Shown here piece after piece: positions 33,245 through 43,605 of a DNA stretch of 64,000 nucleotides. Positions within the stretch are counted from its first letter, which is position 1; every line of letters begins with the position of its first letter. A model generated the notes under the pieces. That model had not been told where the DNA came from. It searched no databases and was given only the letters and a program-made list of their open reading frames with translations. The position numbers and the translations under genes are program-made. This stretch comes from Nematopogon swammerdamellus (Eukaryota > Arthropoda > Insecta > Lepidoptera > Adelidae), in NCBI GenBank assembly GCA_946902875.1, contig OX336345.1, forward strand, positions 3,689,395 through 3,753,394. The letters are read 5' to 3'.

Positions 33245-33627
33245 CCATAGTTTAAACAGACTAGTTAACCGTCTTCATACAAGCGCGCCGATTTCGCACT
33301 CACACAAGTCCGTCCGTACACAAACACTACTTACATTCTCACTTTCCTCGCTTGTACTAGTAGTGATGGCCGCCCCGCACTCGGTTTTTTTTTATAGAAA
33401 ATGACTCTCTTTATTTCTCTCTCTCTCTCTATTATCTATCTTTCTTTTCTCTCTCTCTCTCTCTCTCTCTCCCTCTCTCTCTCTGTCTTCCACCATAATG
33501 GGCTCACTACCTGCCAAATTGTGTTACTAAGTGTTGTGAGTTGTGACAGCCCTGGTGGCTCGGCGCAGCCTAGGTAATTATTTTATAAACGGGCTCCAGT
33601 TGCCCTACTCGTCTTCTTTTACTATGG
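33245..33627 (-). mobile_element. TIR element T1, 383 bp, 5-bp target duplication
   Basis: Ends CCATAGTTTAAAC and TTTTACTATGG; flanked by TTCGG on both sides (33240-33244 and 33628-33632). It encloses a long (CT)n microsatellite (33415-33490). The same element in opposite orientation lies at 59415-59803 with a different duplication, TTGTA. No coding frame. The 5-bp duplication suggests a cut-and-paste DNA element; the superfamily is not settled. Confidence 0.88.
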
Positions 33628-33632
33628 TTCGG

Positions 33633-34307
33633 CTAAGTCTAGCGTCGCGGCGCGCGGCGGGCGGCGCGGTGCGGAGCGGGCCACATTTACCGCGCGGTAA
33701 TTTTATCCGAATTATACGGAAGCGTGTGGTCGATTCGCGAAACCGGTAAACCGATTCTACGGCGACGCCGTTGTTTTTAAATAAATATAATTAAGATAGC
33801 TATCGCCTTATGATAAATGGAGGTATCTCGGTTTGTTAACTAGCTAACGGTGTAGAGAGTCTCCTTTTTTAGTCAATACATCAATTAGACGTCAGTTTTT
33901 GTAGCGAGCCGAGCCGGCGCGCGAGACGGTGTGTGTGCGGCGCCTCCGCCCCGCCAGCACGCAGCCCCCGCCCCCCGCTCGAGAGAAACACGTGTGCCCG
34001 CGTATGTCCGCCTCCGCCGAACAAAACGCGCATCGTGCTCCAATAGTTTATCAGTGATATATCACGCGGAGGCACGCGTCATTGTTCCCGCTTAGATGCG
34101 AGATAGCCTCGGGACACCCCCGATATTTTGTTCTCTCGTCCGTCTCGTCGTCGACGCTTCCGACCGCTCGACGCTGCGGACGTGGGCGAAAACAAAAACC
34201 CGGTTGAACTGTCGGGTCAAGCGGCGCGGCGGAGGTGGCGGCGCGGCGGGCGACGAGGGGCGCTTCAAATATTCTTCGTGAATTATATCTTAGCGGAAAT
34301 AATTTTC
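33633..34307. other. CpG-rich repeat-poor stretch, no gene supported
   Basis: Very CpG-rich at 33645-33720 and 33900-34260. Overlapping frames on several strands (Arg/Gly-rich) are what GC-rich DNA gives by chance. A promoter-associated CpG-rich region or first exon cannot be excluded. Confidence 0.35.
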
Positions 34308-34905
34308 GACATACATACATACCGTACGCTGTATCCAGCGATGTCTGTATGTCAGCCTCGATAGCTCAGTGGTGCAGACAGTCAACTGTCGCTATTGAAT
34401 GTTAAGCAACGCTGGGTGCGGTCAGTTTTTGGATGGGTGACCGCTGACCGTTGGAGGCTGACCGAGGTTCGGATTCCTCGTAAAACTGTAGGTCCCTTCC
34501 CTCCTAATCTTACTTGGTGGTAGGGTTTAACCCGCCTGGATTGGTACCACCGCACTGAATGAAACGTCGTCGGTCGAAACGGCTATGTAAATAGTTTGTG
34601 TTTTCCTACCAGTTCAGTGTAGCCGGCACGATCAAAGGGGGAAGCACTGACATGGCACCTAGTTCACCCGGTGTTATGGGCTGACATCACGGACGTTGTA
34701 GGCGATGTAGCCAACCGTGTCAGTTTCCATAAAAAAACCCGGATAAAACAGAGCAATCGGTGTTGTGCTGAAAGGACACTGGTGAATTACAGCGCAACAC
34801 CGAACACCACATTACGCTGAGTATTCGGACAAGATATCAATTAGCAAGTAAGGCACGAAGACCCACCTGCTGCATGACTCGATGGACCGTGCCAAGGTGA
34901 AAAAT
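34308..34905 (-). mobile_element. D-group LINE end interrupted by SINE-B
   Basis: ACATACATACATACCGTACG and CTGTATCCAGCGA lie left of the SINE; CCGGATAAAACAGAGCAATC, GGTGTTGTGCTG and CTGCATGACTCGATGG lie right of it. Together they reproduce the order at 24.44-24.78 kb. Confidence 0.65.
34353..34737 (+). mobile_element. SINE-B, full length
   Basis: CAGCCTCGATAGCTCAGTGG, 5S-like GTTAAGCAACGCTGGGTGCG with GGATGGGTGACC (34401-34442), GGTTCGGATTCC, CTGTAGGTCCCTTCCC, GTTTCCATAAAAAAA. Very close to the 27131 copy. Confidence 0.9.
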
Positions 34906-34984
34906 GGCTGGCCTGTCGGTCTTTAGAAGGGCATCTTGTTCTTGTTCCTTAGTCGCGTTACATTTATACGCGTTACAATTTGTA

Positions 34985-35300
34985 CCGTGTGGGGCCGGTA
35001 CTTTAAAAGAATAGCCCCACTGCATCTCTCCCCGTGTATGTCGTGTCGTCGTTCTTATATTACTAGGTGGTAGAGTTTAACCCGCCCGGGTTGGTACCAC
35101 CGCACTGAATGAAAGGTCGGTCGAAACGACTATGTAAATAGTTTGTGTTTTCCGTCCAGTTCAGTGTAGCCGGCACGACCGAGGGGAGGCACTGACGTGG
35201 CACCAAGTTCACCCGGTGTTATGGGCTGACATCATGGATGTTGTAGGTGATGTAAGCCAACCGTGTCAGTTTCCATAAAAAAAAAAAAAAAAAAAAAATA
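34985..35300 (+). mobile_element. C-group SINE-like element
   Basis: TACCGTGTGGGGCCGGTACT, AAAGAATAGCCCCACTGCAT, CTCTCCCCGTGTATGTCGTG; AAAGGCGACTAAGGGAT is deleted; then TTACTAGGTGGTAGAGTTTA, GGTTGGTACCACCGCACTGA, tail GTTTCCATAAAA with about 23 A. Confidence 0.85.
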
Positions 35301-36224
35301 CTTTTATCTAATTGAAATTTGGCCGTACAGCGTATGTACTCGTATCTCAGCGCCCGAGGCTGTAGTCTCCCCCGCGCCGCCCCGCCCCCGCCGTCGCTCG
35401 GCGCCCGCCCCGCCGCCGCGGTCAAGGCCTTTTTGATTTATTACAAATTCTTGCCGAAACAATTTTTCCCTTGGACGTGTTTCTGAAAATGTTTTATGCT
35501 TAGATTGAAACTTGGGCCGGGATGCCTCCTGCGGGTCGATGGTTGATTAAAAAACTTGAGCAGCTATTTCGCGTTTATTGGCGTTTTTGCCCAACTTCCG
35601 TTATGGCTCGATACATTTTGTGACTCGCGTCCGCCGCGTCACCCGCTTCACCGCTCTATAAATCTCGTCTCGTCGTCGTCCGCTTACGGTGTGTGTGTGT
35701 GTTATTATTATTAGTGTTAGTAATTTGCTTAATCGTCCAGATAATTGGTAATATCGTTATGTATGAGTTATTCGCTGTGTCGCCTCACCAAAAAAACGTT
35801 TTAGCGCGCCCATTAGCAGATCGCGTTTCAAATGGATCGGCGTTTATGTCTTCAGACACGCGATGTCCGTAGTCGGTGCGGGGGAAATTATTCAAAACGG
35901 TGTCGCCTTTGTGGCGTCGTCGCACAAGCTTTGTTCTAGCGTCGATGTGGTCGGATGGCACCCATCGATGTGATGCTGATGGATGGAGAAAGTGTTCTCA
36001 CCCGACACTGACGCGCCGCCGCCGCCGCGCCGCCGGGCCCGTGCGTGAGTAGCGTCGCATCGCACGTCGGACATATTGGTGCCACCAAGAACGTTACAAT
36101 AGGTTGGACGTCGGTCTGTCCAATGCTTACGTGAGAACCAGCGTCGCCGAGCTCCGCGGGTAGCGGATGGGACGGCGCGCGCTCTGATTGGGTGGTATCG
36201 GGTGGTATCGTGCTCTGATTGGCT
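35301..36224. other. Repeat-poor stretch, no gene supported
   Basis: CpG-rich block at 35345-35425, a (GT)n run near 35690, and GCCGCCGCCGCGCCGCCGG near 36015. Two short direct GGGTGGTATC copies precede the 344-bp duplication. Confidence 0.4.
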
Positions 36225-36917
36225 GGTAACGAATGTTATTTGTACGTTTTTACAAATATCGTGTTACGCTGGCGCGGCGAAGGTCCGACGTCCCTACCTC
36301 GAACGTTCTTGGGTGCCACACTCTAGGTATCGCTCGATGCTCTCAGAAATTGTAGTTTCCACTTTCTAGGACAAATTCAAACTGTAATTTCGACCGGCGC
36401 GTTGAGCTTTTATTTTTATACCTTTTAATTGTTCCTTCGGTCGATTTGAGCGTAAAAGCTTTCTATTCGTGCAAGTAAAACTCGCACTAACAGGCAGAGT
36501 GTGCCGGCTCGTCTCGTTACTCGCTCGGAGGCGATTCCCTCGTTATAAGGAATGAATCGACGAACAGCGGTAACGAATGTTATTGGTACGTTTTTACAAA
36601 TATCGTGTTACGCTGGCGCGGGGAAGGTCCGACGTCCCTACCTCTAACCTTCTTGGGCGCCACACTAGGCACCTCTAGGTATCGCTCGATGCTCTCAGAA
36701 ATTGTAGTTTCCACTTTCTAGGACACATTCAAACTGTAATTTCGACCGGCGCGTTGAGCTTTTATTTTTATATACCTTTTAATTGTTCCTTCTGTCGATT
36801 TGAGCGTAAAAGCTTTCTATTCGTGCAAGTAAAACTCGCAGTAACGGGCAGAGTGTGCCGGCTCGTCTCGTTACTCGCTCGGAGGCGATTCCCTCGTTAT
36901 AAGGAATGAATCGACGA
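36225..36917. repeat. Tandem duplication, 344-bp unit, 2 copies
   Basis: GGTAACGAATGTTATT begins at 36225 and again at 36569. Both copies contain CGTGTTACGCTGGCGCGG, GGTATCGCTCGATGCTCTCA, TTCGACCGGCGCGTTGAGC and GGAATGAATCGACGAACAGC. Differences are a few substitutions and short insertions (for example AGGCACCTCT in copy 2). Confidence 0.9.
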
Positions 36918-37190
36918 ACAGCCGTAATAAGCGGTCGCGAGCGCGGACGTTGCGGGGCGCGGGGGTGCGGACGCGGCGGGTGGCGCGGAGGCGCGGGCGG
37001 GCAGGCGCGTCGCGACCGGCTGCCTACATGGCAAATTATATGCCAGCGATGTCATTGTGATAAATAATTCACTCGCCATCTACGGTGGGAATTTAATCAT
37101 TATCATTACAAGATACCGCTTCCGACGAGCTGCCGCGCCTCGGTCGCCTCCGCCCGCCGCCGCCGCGTCGTCTTCGATGTTCTTTTTTAG
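36918..37190. other. CpG-rich stretch, no gene supported
   Basis: GCGCGGGCGGGCAGGCGCGT and CCGCCCGCCGCCGCCGC mark two GC-rich blocks. No coding signal. Confidence 0.35.
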
Positions 37191-37590
37191 GGTTCCGTAT
37201 CCGGTACGGGATCCTATTACTAGGCCTACGCCGTCTGTCTGTCTGTCTGTCCGTCTGTCCGAGGGCTGTATCTCTTGAACCGTAATAGGTAGACCGTTGA
37301 AATGTTCACAGAATATGTGTTATTATGGCCGATATAACAACAAATAATAAAAATAAGAAAAAGTAAAAAAATCACGGGGGTTCCCATAGAAGAAACCAAA
37401 AAGTGTATGCGCGCGCGCCATCTGCCGAATAGATTATGAAGCATTTTAACTAATCATGACATTTAACTAATATGAAGCATTTCATAACACGCCATCGCCA
37501 TCTAGATGGCGTGAGTGGCGCTAGCCATGACATGGCTATACGGAACCCTCGGTGCGCGAGTTCGACTCGCACTTGGCCGGTTTTTTTCGG
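37191..37590 (+). mobile_element. Repeat E, most complete copy
   Basis: Starts GGGTTCCGTATCCGGTACG; (GTCT)n; CCGAGGGCTGTATCTCTTGA; TGTTATTATGGCCGATATAA; CACGGGGGTTCCCATAGAAG; CGCGCGCGCCATCTGCC; ends ACCCTCGGTGCGCGAGTTCG, ACTCGCACTTGGCCGG and a T-run. A short unencoded-type T-run end and the absence of TIRs fit a non-LTR or SINE-like element, classification open. Confidence 0.8.
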
Positions 37591-38253
37591 AAAGTACAAA
37601 ATAACGCGGCTCAGCGTTTTTTTTTCGGCGTCGAAAGACGGTATTGTGTCCGCCCGGTGGGTGATTAAATTAATTGACATAATATTGTTTTTGGGAATTC
37701 GGGGCGATTTTTTAAAAGAACTTTTTTAAAAGAACCCCCGTACCCGCGTAACAAACTCGCCGATGTGAGTATGAGAAACGATCTCACTCAACCAATCAGA
37801 AGTACATTACATGTTTCAGGTCTTTCAGTCAGTGATCTCGCAACCGATTCGCGTTCTGTTAGTATCGCTGGCCAAAATCCAGTGGCGAACTCATTACACG
37901 GCGAATTGATTTCGGACAATCTGCGTCGCGTCGTCGGTCCGAGCGGACATGTCACGTGACGTCATCCCGAAACGTGACGCGTGTCCCCCCTCGCCCCCCT
38001 CCCCCCGCCCACCTTCCGACATTCGGACCCGCTCTCTCCCTCTTTCTCTCTCAACGTCGGTCGGATCGCCCGGCCACAATATTTGTTGATAAATGGGAAG
38101 ATAAGAGATATATTTTACGCTTGCGATGCTACAGATTGATACGCTCCGCGTCGGTGGAGTCATGGAGTGTTTTATGATAGCCGACCTGCGGGCGTGCCAG
38201 TGTGTGCGTCCTACATACACACAGTCCTAGGCTGTCAAGGAATGACTGTTGAG
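37591..38253. other. No gene supported; C-rich tract
   Basis: A pyrimidine-rich tract (CCCCCCTCGCCCCCCTCCCC) occupies 37985-38055. No recognisable frame. Confidence 0.35.
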
Positions 38254-38306
38254 TTTAGCACTGACATGGCACCTAGTTCATAGAGGTGTTAGTTTCCATA
38301 AAAAAG
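38254..38306 (+). mobile_element. SINE-B tail scrap
   Basis: TAGCACTGACATGGCACCTA, GTTTCCATAAAAAAG. Confidence 0.75.
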
Positions 38307-38334
38307 AGAAGTGGATATATGCCGTCCTTTAGCA

Positions 38335-38680
38335 CATCTTTTTTTTTTATTTGTATAGTAAGCGCGACATGTGGCGCCGAACCACCCATAAGGAGTCTAG
38401 CGACGCCCATGGACATTCGGTCGCATGCGGGGGCTGCGAATGCCATGCCGGCCTGACAGGTGCCCATTCACGCCTCTCTTGAACGACCCGAGACTATACT
38501 TAGGGGGAAATGTGTGGGCAAGGAGAGCGTTCCAGAGTTTACCGGTTCTGTGGAGGAGGGATCTGCAGCACCGATTGGTACGCATTCGCGGTAAGTCCAG
38601 CGTATAGGGGTGCAATCTCTGCCCAGTTCGCGTTGTACGGAGGTGGAATGGCGACATCTTGTCCTTATTCATTACATTTT
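38335..38680 (-). pseudogene. CR1/jockey-like LINE C-terminus and 3' end
   Basis: Minus-strand frame 38397-38672 encodes RTTRTGQRLHPYTLDLPRMR, TNRCCRSLLHRTGKLWNALL and AHTFPPKYSLGSFKRGVNGH. The order (HPY-x-L, R-T-x-R, F/SFL-R, LWN-x-L, FP-x-x-Y-x-L-x-x-FKRGVN) is the C-terminal signature of CR1/jockey-type LINE proteins. The 3' UTR then runs to a T-run at 38339-38349. Only the last ~90 residues are present. Confidence 0.85.
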
Positions 38681-38683
38681 TAT

Positions 38684-38760
38684 TCTTTTACTACATCCAT
38701 GGGCAGAGATGTAGTGAGTTGGGCTATTCTTCACAATTACCGGGCTGCACACGGTCAAGT
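38684..38760 (-). mobile_element. Degenerate C-head fragment
   Basis: CTACATCCATGGGCAGAGAT, GTTGGGCTATTCTTCACAAT and CCGGGCTGCACACGGT parallel ACGACATACACGGGGAGAGA, GGGGCTATTCTTTTAAAGT and CCGGCCCCACACGGTAC at 32.93 kb. Confidence 0.55.
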
Positions 38761-38809
38761 GTGTGATGAAAATTAAACGGAGGTACAGTTCGCGGCAGTA
38801 AATTATGAA

Positions 38810-38922
38810 CATCGAGCTTTAGAAAGAGACAATCCGGTTGTAGAGCGTTGTCCCTGTCGACGACGCGACGTGCGAATGCGTGCGACAGGGACAACCGTAT
38901 GGTCTCTTTATAAATCTCGATG
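38810..38922. mobile_element. Foldback element
   Basis: CATCGAGCTTTAGAAAGAGA and GTTGTCCCTGTCG pair with CGACAGGGACAAC and TCTCTTTATAAATCTCGATG. The left arm has about 10 extra bases (TAGAGCGTTG). Confidence 0.75.
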
Positions 38923-39206
38923 ATCATTATTTTCTACCGTGTCGTGTATTGACTGTACATGTATCTAACTAAAGACACATAACTAAAATAACAATATGAA
39001 TATGGTGGTTGTGTTGGTGTAGTGAGGCCGGTGCCGAGCAATGAGCGATATCGATTCACATTCCGATCGCCTTTTGTTTAGCGGCTAAACGATTCGAGTG
39101 TGGTGTCCGAGTAATTACCGCTCTACAACTAAAGTACCCACGCACTGTTCGCTGCATCTTGTCTGCCTACTCACTAACTGACTACTTAATTTCATGCATA
39201 GAGTAT
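38923..39206. other. No gene or recognised repeat seen
   Basis: Unique-looking sequence before the G/H composite. Confidence 0.35.
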
Positions 39207-39413
39207 CATCAATACTAATAGTAAATCTGTAAGGGATGGTCATGAAGTAAGTTACTTTGTTTTATGAGATAGGTACTGCGTCTGTAGACTATATGTATGA
39301 TACCTACTAAAACTAAATTTTCGATTTTTTTAGAAATCTTTTCTTTATGTATGTACTAGCTGAGCCCGCGGCTCCGCTCGCGTGAAATTCGTATTTCAAA
39401 GAAGATAGTAAGT

Positions 39414-42345
39414 AACTATGGGCGAGGCCGAAGACCAAGCTGCGTTCAGGAAGTCGATAAACCATCTCTAAGAAAGTAAGTAACTGAGGGCGAGGCCGTA
39501 GGCCGAGCTGCGTTCAGGAAGACTATAAACCTTTTCGAAGAAAGTAAGTAACAAAGGGCGAGGCCAAAGGCCGAGTTGCGTTCAGGAAGACTATAAACCT
39601 TCTCGAAGAAAGTAAGTAACTGAGGGCGAGGCCGAAGGCCGAGCTGCGTTCAGGAAGACGATAAACTATCTCTAAGAAAGTAAGTAATTAAGGGCGAGGC
39701 CGAAGGCCGAGCTGCGTTCAGGAAGACGACAAACCTTATCTAAGAAAGTAAGTAATTAAGGGCGAGGACGAAGGCCGAGCTACATTCAGGAAGACCATAA
39801 ACTTTCTCGAAGAAAGTAAGCAAGCGAGGGCGAGGTCGAAGGCCGAGCTGCGTTCATGAAGACTATAAACCTTCTCGAAGAAAGTAAGTAACTAAGGGCG
39901 AGGCCGAAGGCCGAGCTGCGTTCAGGAAAACCATAAACCTTCTCGAACATAGTAAGAAACTAAGGGCGAGGCCGAAGGTCGAGCTGCGTTCAGGAAGACT
40001 ATAAACCTTCTCGAAGAAAGTAAGTAACTAAGGGCGAGGCCGAAGGCCGAGCTGCGTTCAGGAAAACTATAAACCTTATCGATGAAAGTAAGTAACTAAG
40101 GGCGAAGCCGAAGGCCGAGCTTCGTTCAGGAAGACGATAAACCATCTCTAAGAAAGAAAGTAATTAAGGGCGAGGCCGAACGCCAAGCTGCGTTCAGGAA
40201 GACCAAAAACCTTCTCGAAGAAAGTAAGCAACTGAGGGCGAGCCCGGAGGCCGAGCTGCGTTAAGGAAAACCATAAACCTTCTCGAACATAGTAAGAAAC
40301 TAAGGGCGAGGCCGAAGGTCGAGCTGCGTTCACGAAGACTATAAACCTTCTCGAAGAAAGTAAGTAACTAAGGGCGAGGCCGAAGGCCGAGCTGCGTTTA
40401 GGAAGACTATAAACCTTATCGATGAAAGTAAGTAACTAAGGGCGAGGCCGAAGGCCGAGCTGCGTTCAGGAAGACTATAAACCTTATCGATGAAAGTAAG
40501 TAACTAAAGGCGAGGCCGAAGGCCGAGCTGCGTTCAGGAAGACCATAAACCTTCTCGAAGACAGTAAGTAACTGAGGGCGAGGCCGAAGGCCGAGCTGCG
40601 TTCAGGAAGACTATAAACCTTATCGAAGGAAGTAAGTAACTAAGGGCGAGGCCGAAGGCCGAGCTGCGTTCAGGAAGACTATAAACCTTATCGATGAAAG
40701 TAAGTAACTAAGGGCGAGGCCGAAGGCCGAGCTGCGTTCAGGAAGACCATAAACCTTCTCGAAGACAGTAAGTAACTGAGGGCGAGGCCGAAGGTCGAGC
40801 TGCGTTCAGGAAGACTATAAATCTTATCGATGAAAGTAAGTAACTAAGGGCGAAGCCGAAGGCCGAGCTGCGTTCAGAAAGACTATAAACCTTATCGATG
40901 AAAGTAAGTGACTAAGGGCGAGGCCGAAGGCCGAGCTGCGTTCAGGAAGACCATAAACCTTCTCGAAGACAGTAAGTATCTGAGGGCGAGGCCGAAGGCC
41001 GAGTTGCATTCAGGAAGACTATAAACCTTCTCGAAGAAAGTAAGTAACAAAGGGCGAGGCCGAAGGCCGAGCTGCGTTCAGGAAACCATAAACCTTTTCG
41101 AACATTGTAAGAAACTAAGGGCGAGGCCGAAGGTCGAGCTGCGTTCAGGAAGACTGTAAACCTTCTCGAAGAAAGTAAGTAACTAAGGGCGAGGCCGAAG
41201 GCCGAGCTGCGTTCAGGAAGACTATAAACCACATCGATGAAAGTAAGTAACTAAGGGCGAGGCCGAGGGCCGAGCTGCGTTCAGGAAGACTATAAACCTT
41301 ATCAATGCAAGTAAGTAACTAAGGGCGAGGCCGAAGGCCGAGCTGCGTTCAGGAAGACCATAAACCTTCTCGAAGACAGTAAGTAACTGATGGCGAGGCC
41401 GAAGGCCGAGCTGCGTTCAGGAAGACTATAAACCTTATCGATGAATGTAAGTAACTAAGGGCGAGGCCGAAGGCCGAGCTGCGTTCAGGAAGACCATACA
41501 CCTTCTCGAAGACAGTAAGTTACTGAGGGCGAGGCCGAAGGCCGAGCTGCGTTCAGGAAGACTATAAACCTGCTCGAAGAAAGTAAGTAACAAAAGGCGA
41601 GGCCGAAGGCCGAGCTGCGTTCAGGAAGACGATACACCTTCTCGAAGACAGTAAGTAACTAAGGGCAAGGCCGAAGGCCGAGCTGCGTTCAGGAAAACGA
41701 TAAACCTTCTCTAAGAAAGTAAGTAATTAAGGGCGAGGCCGAAGGCCGAGCTACATTCGGGAAGACCATAAACCTTCTCGAAGAAAGTAAGGAACTGAGG
41801 GCGAGGCCGAAGGCCGAGCTGCGTTCAGGAAGACGATAAAAATTCTCGTAGACAGTAAGTAACTACGGGCGAAGCCGAAGGCCGAGCTGCGTTCAGGAAG
41901 AGGATAAACCTTCTCGAAGAAAGTACGTAACTGAGGGCGAGGCCGAAGGCCGAGCTGCGTTCAGGAAGACTATAAACCTTCTCGAAGAAAGTAAGTAACT
42001 GAGGGCGAGGCCGAAGGCCAAGCTGCTTTCAGGAAGACTATAAACCTTCTCGGTGGAAGTAAGTATAAACTATGGGTGAGGCCGAAGGCCGAGCTGCGTT
42101 CAGGAAGAGGAAAAACCTTCTCGATTAAAGTAAGTAACTATGGGCGAGGCCGAAGGCCGAGCTGCGTTTAGGTAAACCATAAACCTTTTAAATAAAGTAA
42201 GTAACTAACGGCGAGGCTTTAGGCTAAGCTGCTTTCTGGAATACAATAAACCATCTCTAAGAAAGGAAGTAATTAAGGGCGAGGTCGAAGGCCGAGCTGC
42301 GTTCAGGAAGACGATAAACGTTCTCGAAAAAGTAAGTAACTAAGT
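39414..42345. repeat. Tandem array, 68-bp unit, about 43 copies
   Basis: The unit begins GGGCGAGGCCGAAGGCCGAG and continues CTGCGTTCAGGAAGACTATA, AACCTTCTCGAAGAAAGTAA, GTAACTAA. Starts at 39420, 39488, 39556 and onwards; the last good copy is near 42277. Some units vary (CCATAAACCTTCTCGAAGAC; TATAAACCTTATCGATGAAA; CTCGAACATAGTAAGAAAC) and the variants recur in order, so the array has higher-order structure. The antisense frames of 60-96 codons are incidental, since 68 is not divisible by three. Confidence 0.95.
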
Positions 42346-42389
42346 AACGAAAGAACATAACTAAGGGCAAGGCCACTGTCACCCCAAAT

Positions 42390-42415
42390 TACCCCCCCCC
42401 CCCCCCCCCCCCCCT
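42390..42415. repeat. Poly(C) tract
   Basis: A run of about 25 C, with another of about 9 at 42528. Such runs often mark low-quality consensus. Confidence 0.9.
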
Positions 42416-42524
42416 TTAAATGTAAAATCCCTGAAACAATTATGTATTTATGATGAGTAGCTAGAATTATGATTTTCAAGTTCCTACCTTTAAAAAAACC
42501 GATACTCCTATACAAACTTTCACC

Positions 42525-43400
42525 CTCCCCCCCCCCCATTTCACCCCCTTAGGGGTTGTTTTTTGAGACAAAAAGTAGCCTATGTCCTTCCTCAGGATGC
42601 AATTTATCTCCGTACAAAATTTGATAAAATCCTTTAATATAATTTTGAAATCACCCCCTATTTTAATTTAAGGGTTGATTTAGCAAAAACGCAGAAACAC
42701 GTAACTCTTTATTTCAGACCAAAAGCCTAAATATGAATTTTCATATCTCTAACTTGAGAAATGCTGGATTCCCCATACAATGTTTCATTCCCTATTTCAC
42801 CCCCTTAAGGGTTGTTTTTTGAGACAAAAGGTAGCCTATATCCTTCCTCAGGGTGCAATTCATCTCCGTACTAAATTTTATAAAATCCTGAAATATAATT
42901 TTGAAATCATCCCCTATTTTAATTTAAGGGTTGATTTAGCAAAAACGCAGAAACACGTAACTCTTTATTTCATACCAAAAGCCTAAATATGAATTTTCAT
43001 ATCTCTAACTTGAGAAATGCTGGATTCCCCATACAATGTTTCATCCCCTATTTCACCCCACTTAAGGGTTGTTTTTTGAGACAAAAGGTAGCCTATATCC
43101 TTCCTCAGGATGCAATTCATCTCCGTACTAAATTTTATAAAATCCTAAAATATAATTTTGAAATCACCCCTATTTTAATTTAAGGGTTGATTTAGCAAAA
43201 ACGCTGAAACACGTAACTCTTTATTTCATACCAAAAGCCTAAATATGAATTTTCATATCTCTAACTTGAGAAATGCTGGATTCCCCATACAAACTTTCAT
43301 CCCCTATTTCAACCCCTTAAGGGTTGTTTTTTGGGACATAAGGTAGCCTATGTCCTTCCTCAGGATGCAATTAATCTCCATTCAATATTTTATCGAAATC
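42525..43400. repeat. Tandem array, 256-bp unit, about 3.3 copies
   Basis: GGGTTGTTTTTTGAGACA recurs with spacings 256, 257 and 255 bp (GTTG at 42555, 42811, 43068, 43323). Each unit has GTAGCCTATATCCTTCCTCA, AAGGGTTGATTTAGC, GCAGAAACACGTAACTCTTT and ATGCTGGATTCCCCATACAA. Confidence 0.9.
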
Positions 43401-43428
43401 TGTTCAGCGGTTTAGGCGTGAAAAGGTA

Positions 43429-43472
<44 letters not shown>

Positions 43473-43605
43473 CAGAGTTACTTTCGAATTTATAATATTA
43501 GTATGGATGTATGTTCCACCATAACTCTTAAACCGATCATCCAAATTCGATGAAACTTAGTACAAGCACATTTGATTGTACACTTAGAATATAATTGGCG
43601 AGCTT

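Larger units (their letters stand above)
39356..43504 (+). mobile_element. H element, 4.15 kb, with two internal tandem arrays
   Basis: The left end is CTAGCTGAGCCCGCGGCTCC followed by GCTCGCGTGAAATTCGTATT. The right end has CAGCGGTTTAGGCGTGAAAA, (CAGA)n, TTCGAATTTATAATATTAGT and ATGG. In between are a 68-bp array, a poly(C) tract, and a 256-bp array. No protein frame is visible. Read in reverse, the end ...GCTAG with an upstream CGCG hairpin resembles a Helitron 3' end (CTRR), but an RTE-type or SINE-like origin is also possible; I leave the class open. Confidence 0.7.
39207..43585. mobile_element. Composite: reverse G repeat split by the 4.15-kb H element
   Basis: 39207-39350 is the reverse complement of the 3' end of the G repeat at 46441-46795 (GGGATGGTCATGAAGTAAGT, ATGAGATAGGTACTGCGTCT). 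43505-43585 continues the same reverse G sequence (GTTCCACCATAACTCTTAAA, CCGATCATCCAAATTCGATG). The two halves are adjacent in intact G copies, so 39356-43504 is an insertion. ATGTATGTA precedes it and ATGTATGTT follows it, a plausible target duplication in a (TATG)-rich site. Confidence 0.8.

Noticed and set aside
33640..34300. Promoter/CpG island with first exon
   Set aside because: CpG-rich and repeat-poor, but no clear initiator, start codon context or open frame with a motif.
39414..42345. CRISPR-like array
   Set aside because: The whole 68-bp unit is repeated without unique spacers, in DNA full of eukaryotic elements.
39414..42345. Repeated 5' splice sites (AAAGTAAGTAA in each 68-bp unit)
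   Set aside because: The word fits a donor consensus, but there are no matching acceptors or exons and it comes with the repeat. Worth recalling if RNA-seq shows use.
42390..42415. Biological meaning of the long C-run (and the G-run at 53186)
   Set aside because: Homopolymer length is unreliable in assemblies, so no inference is drawn.
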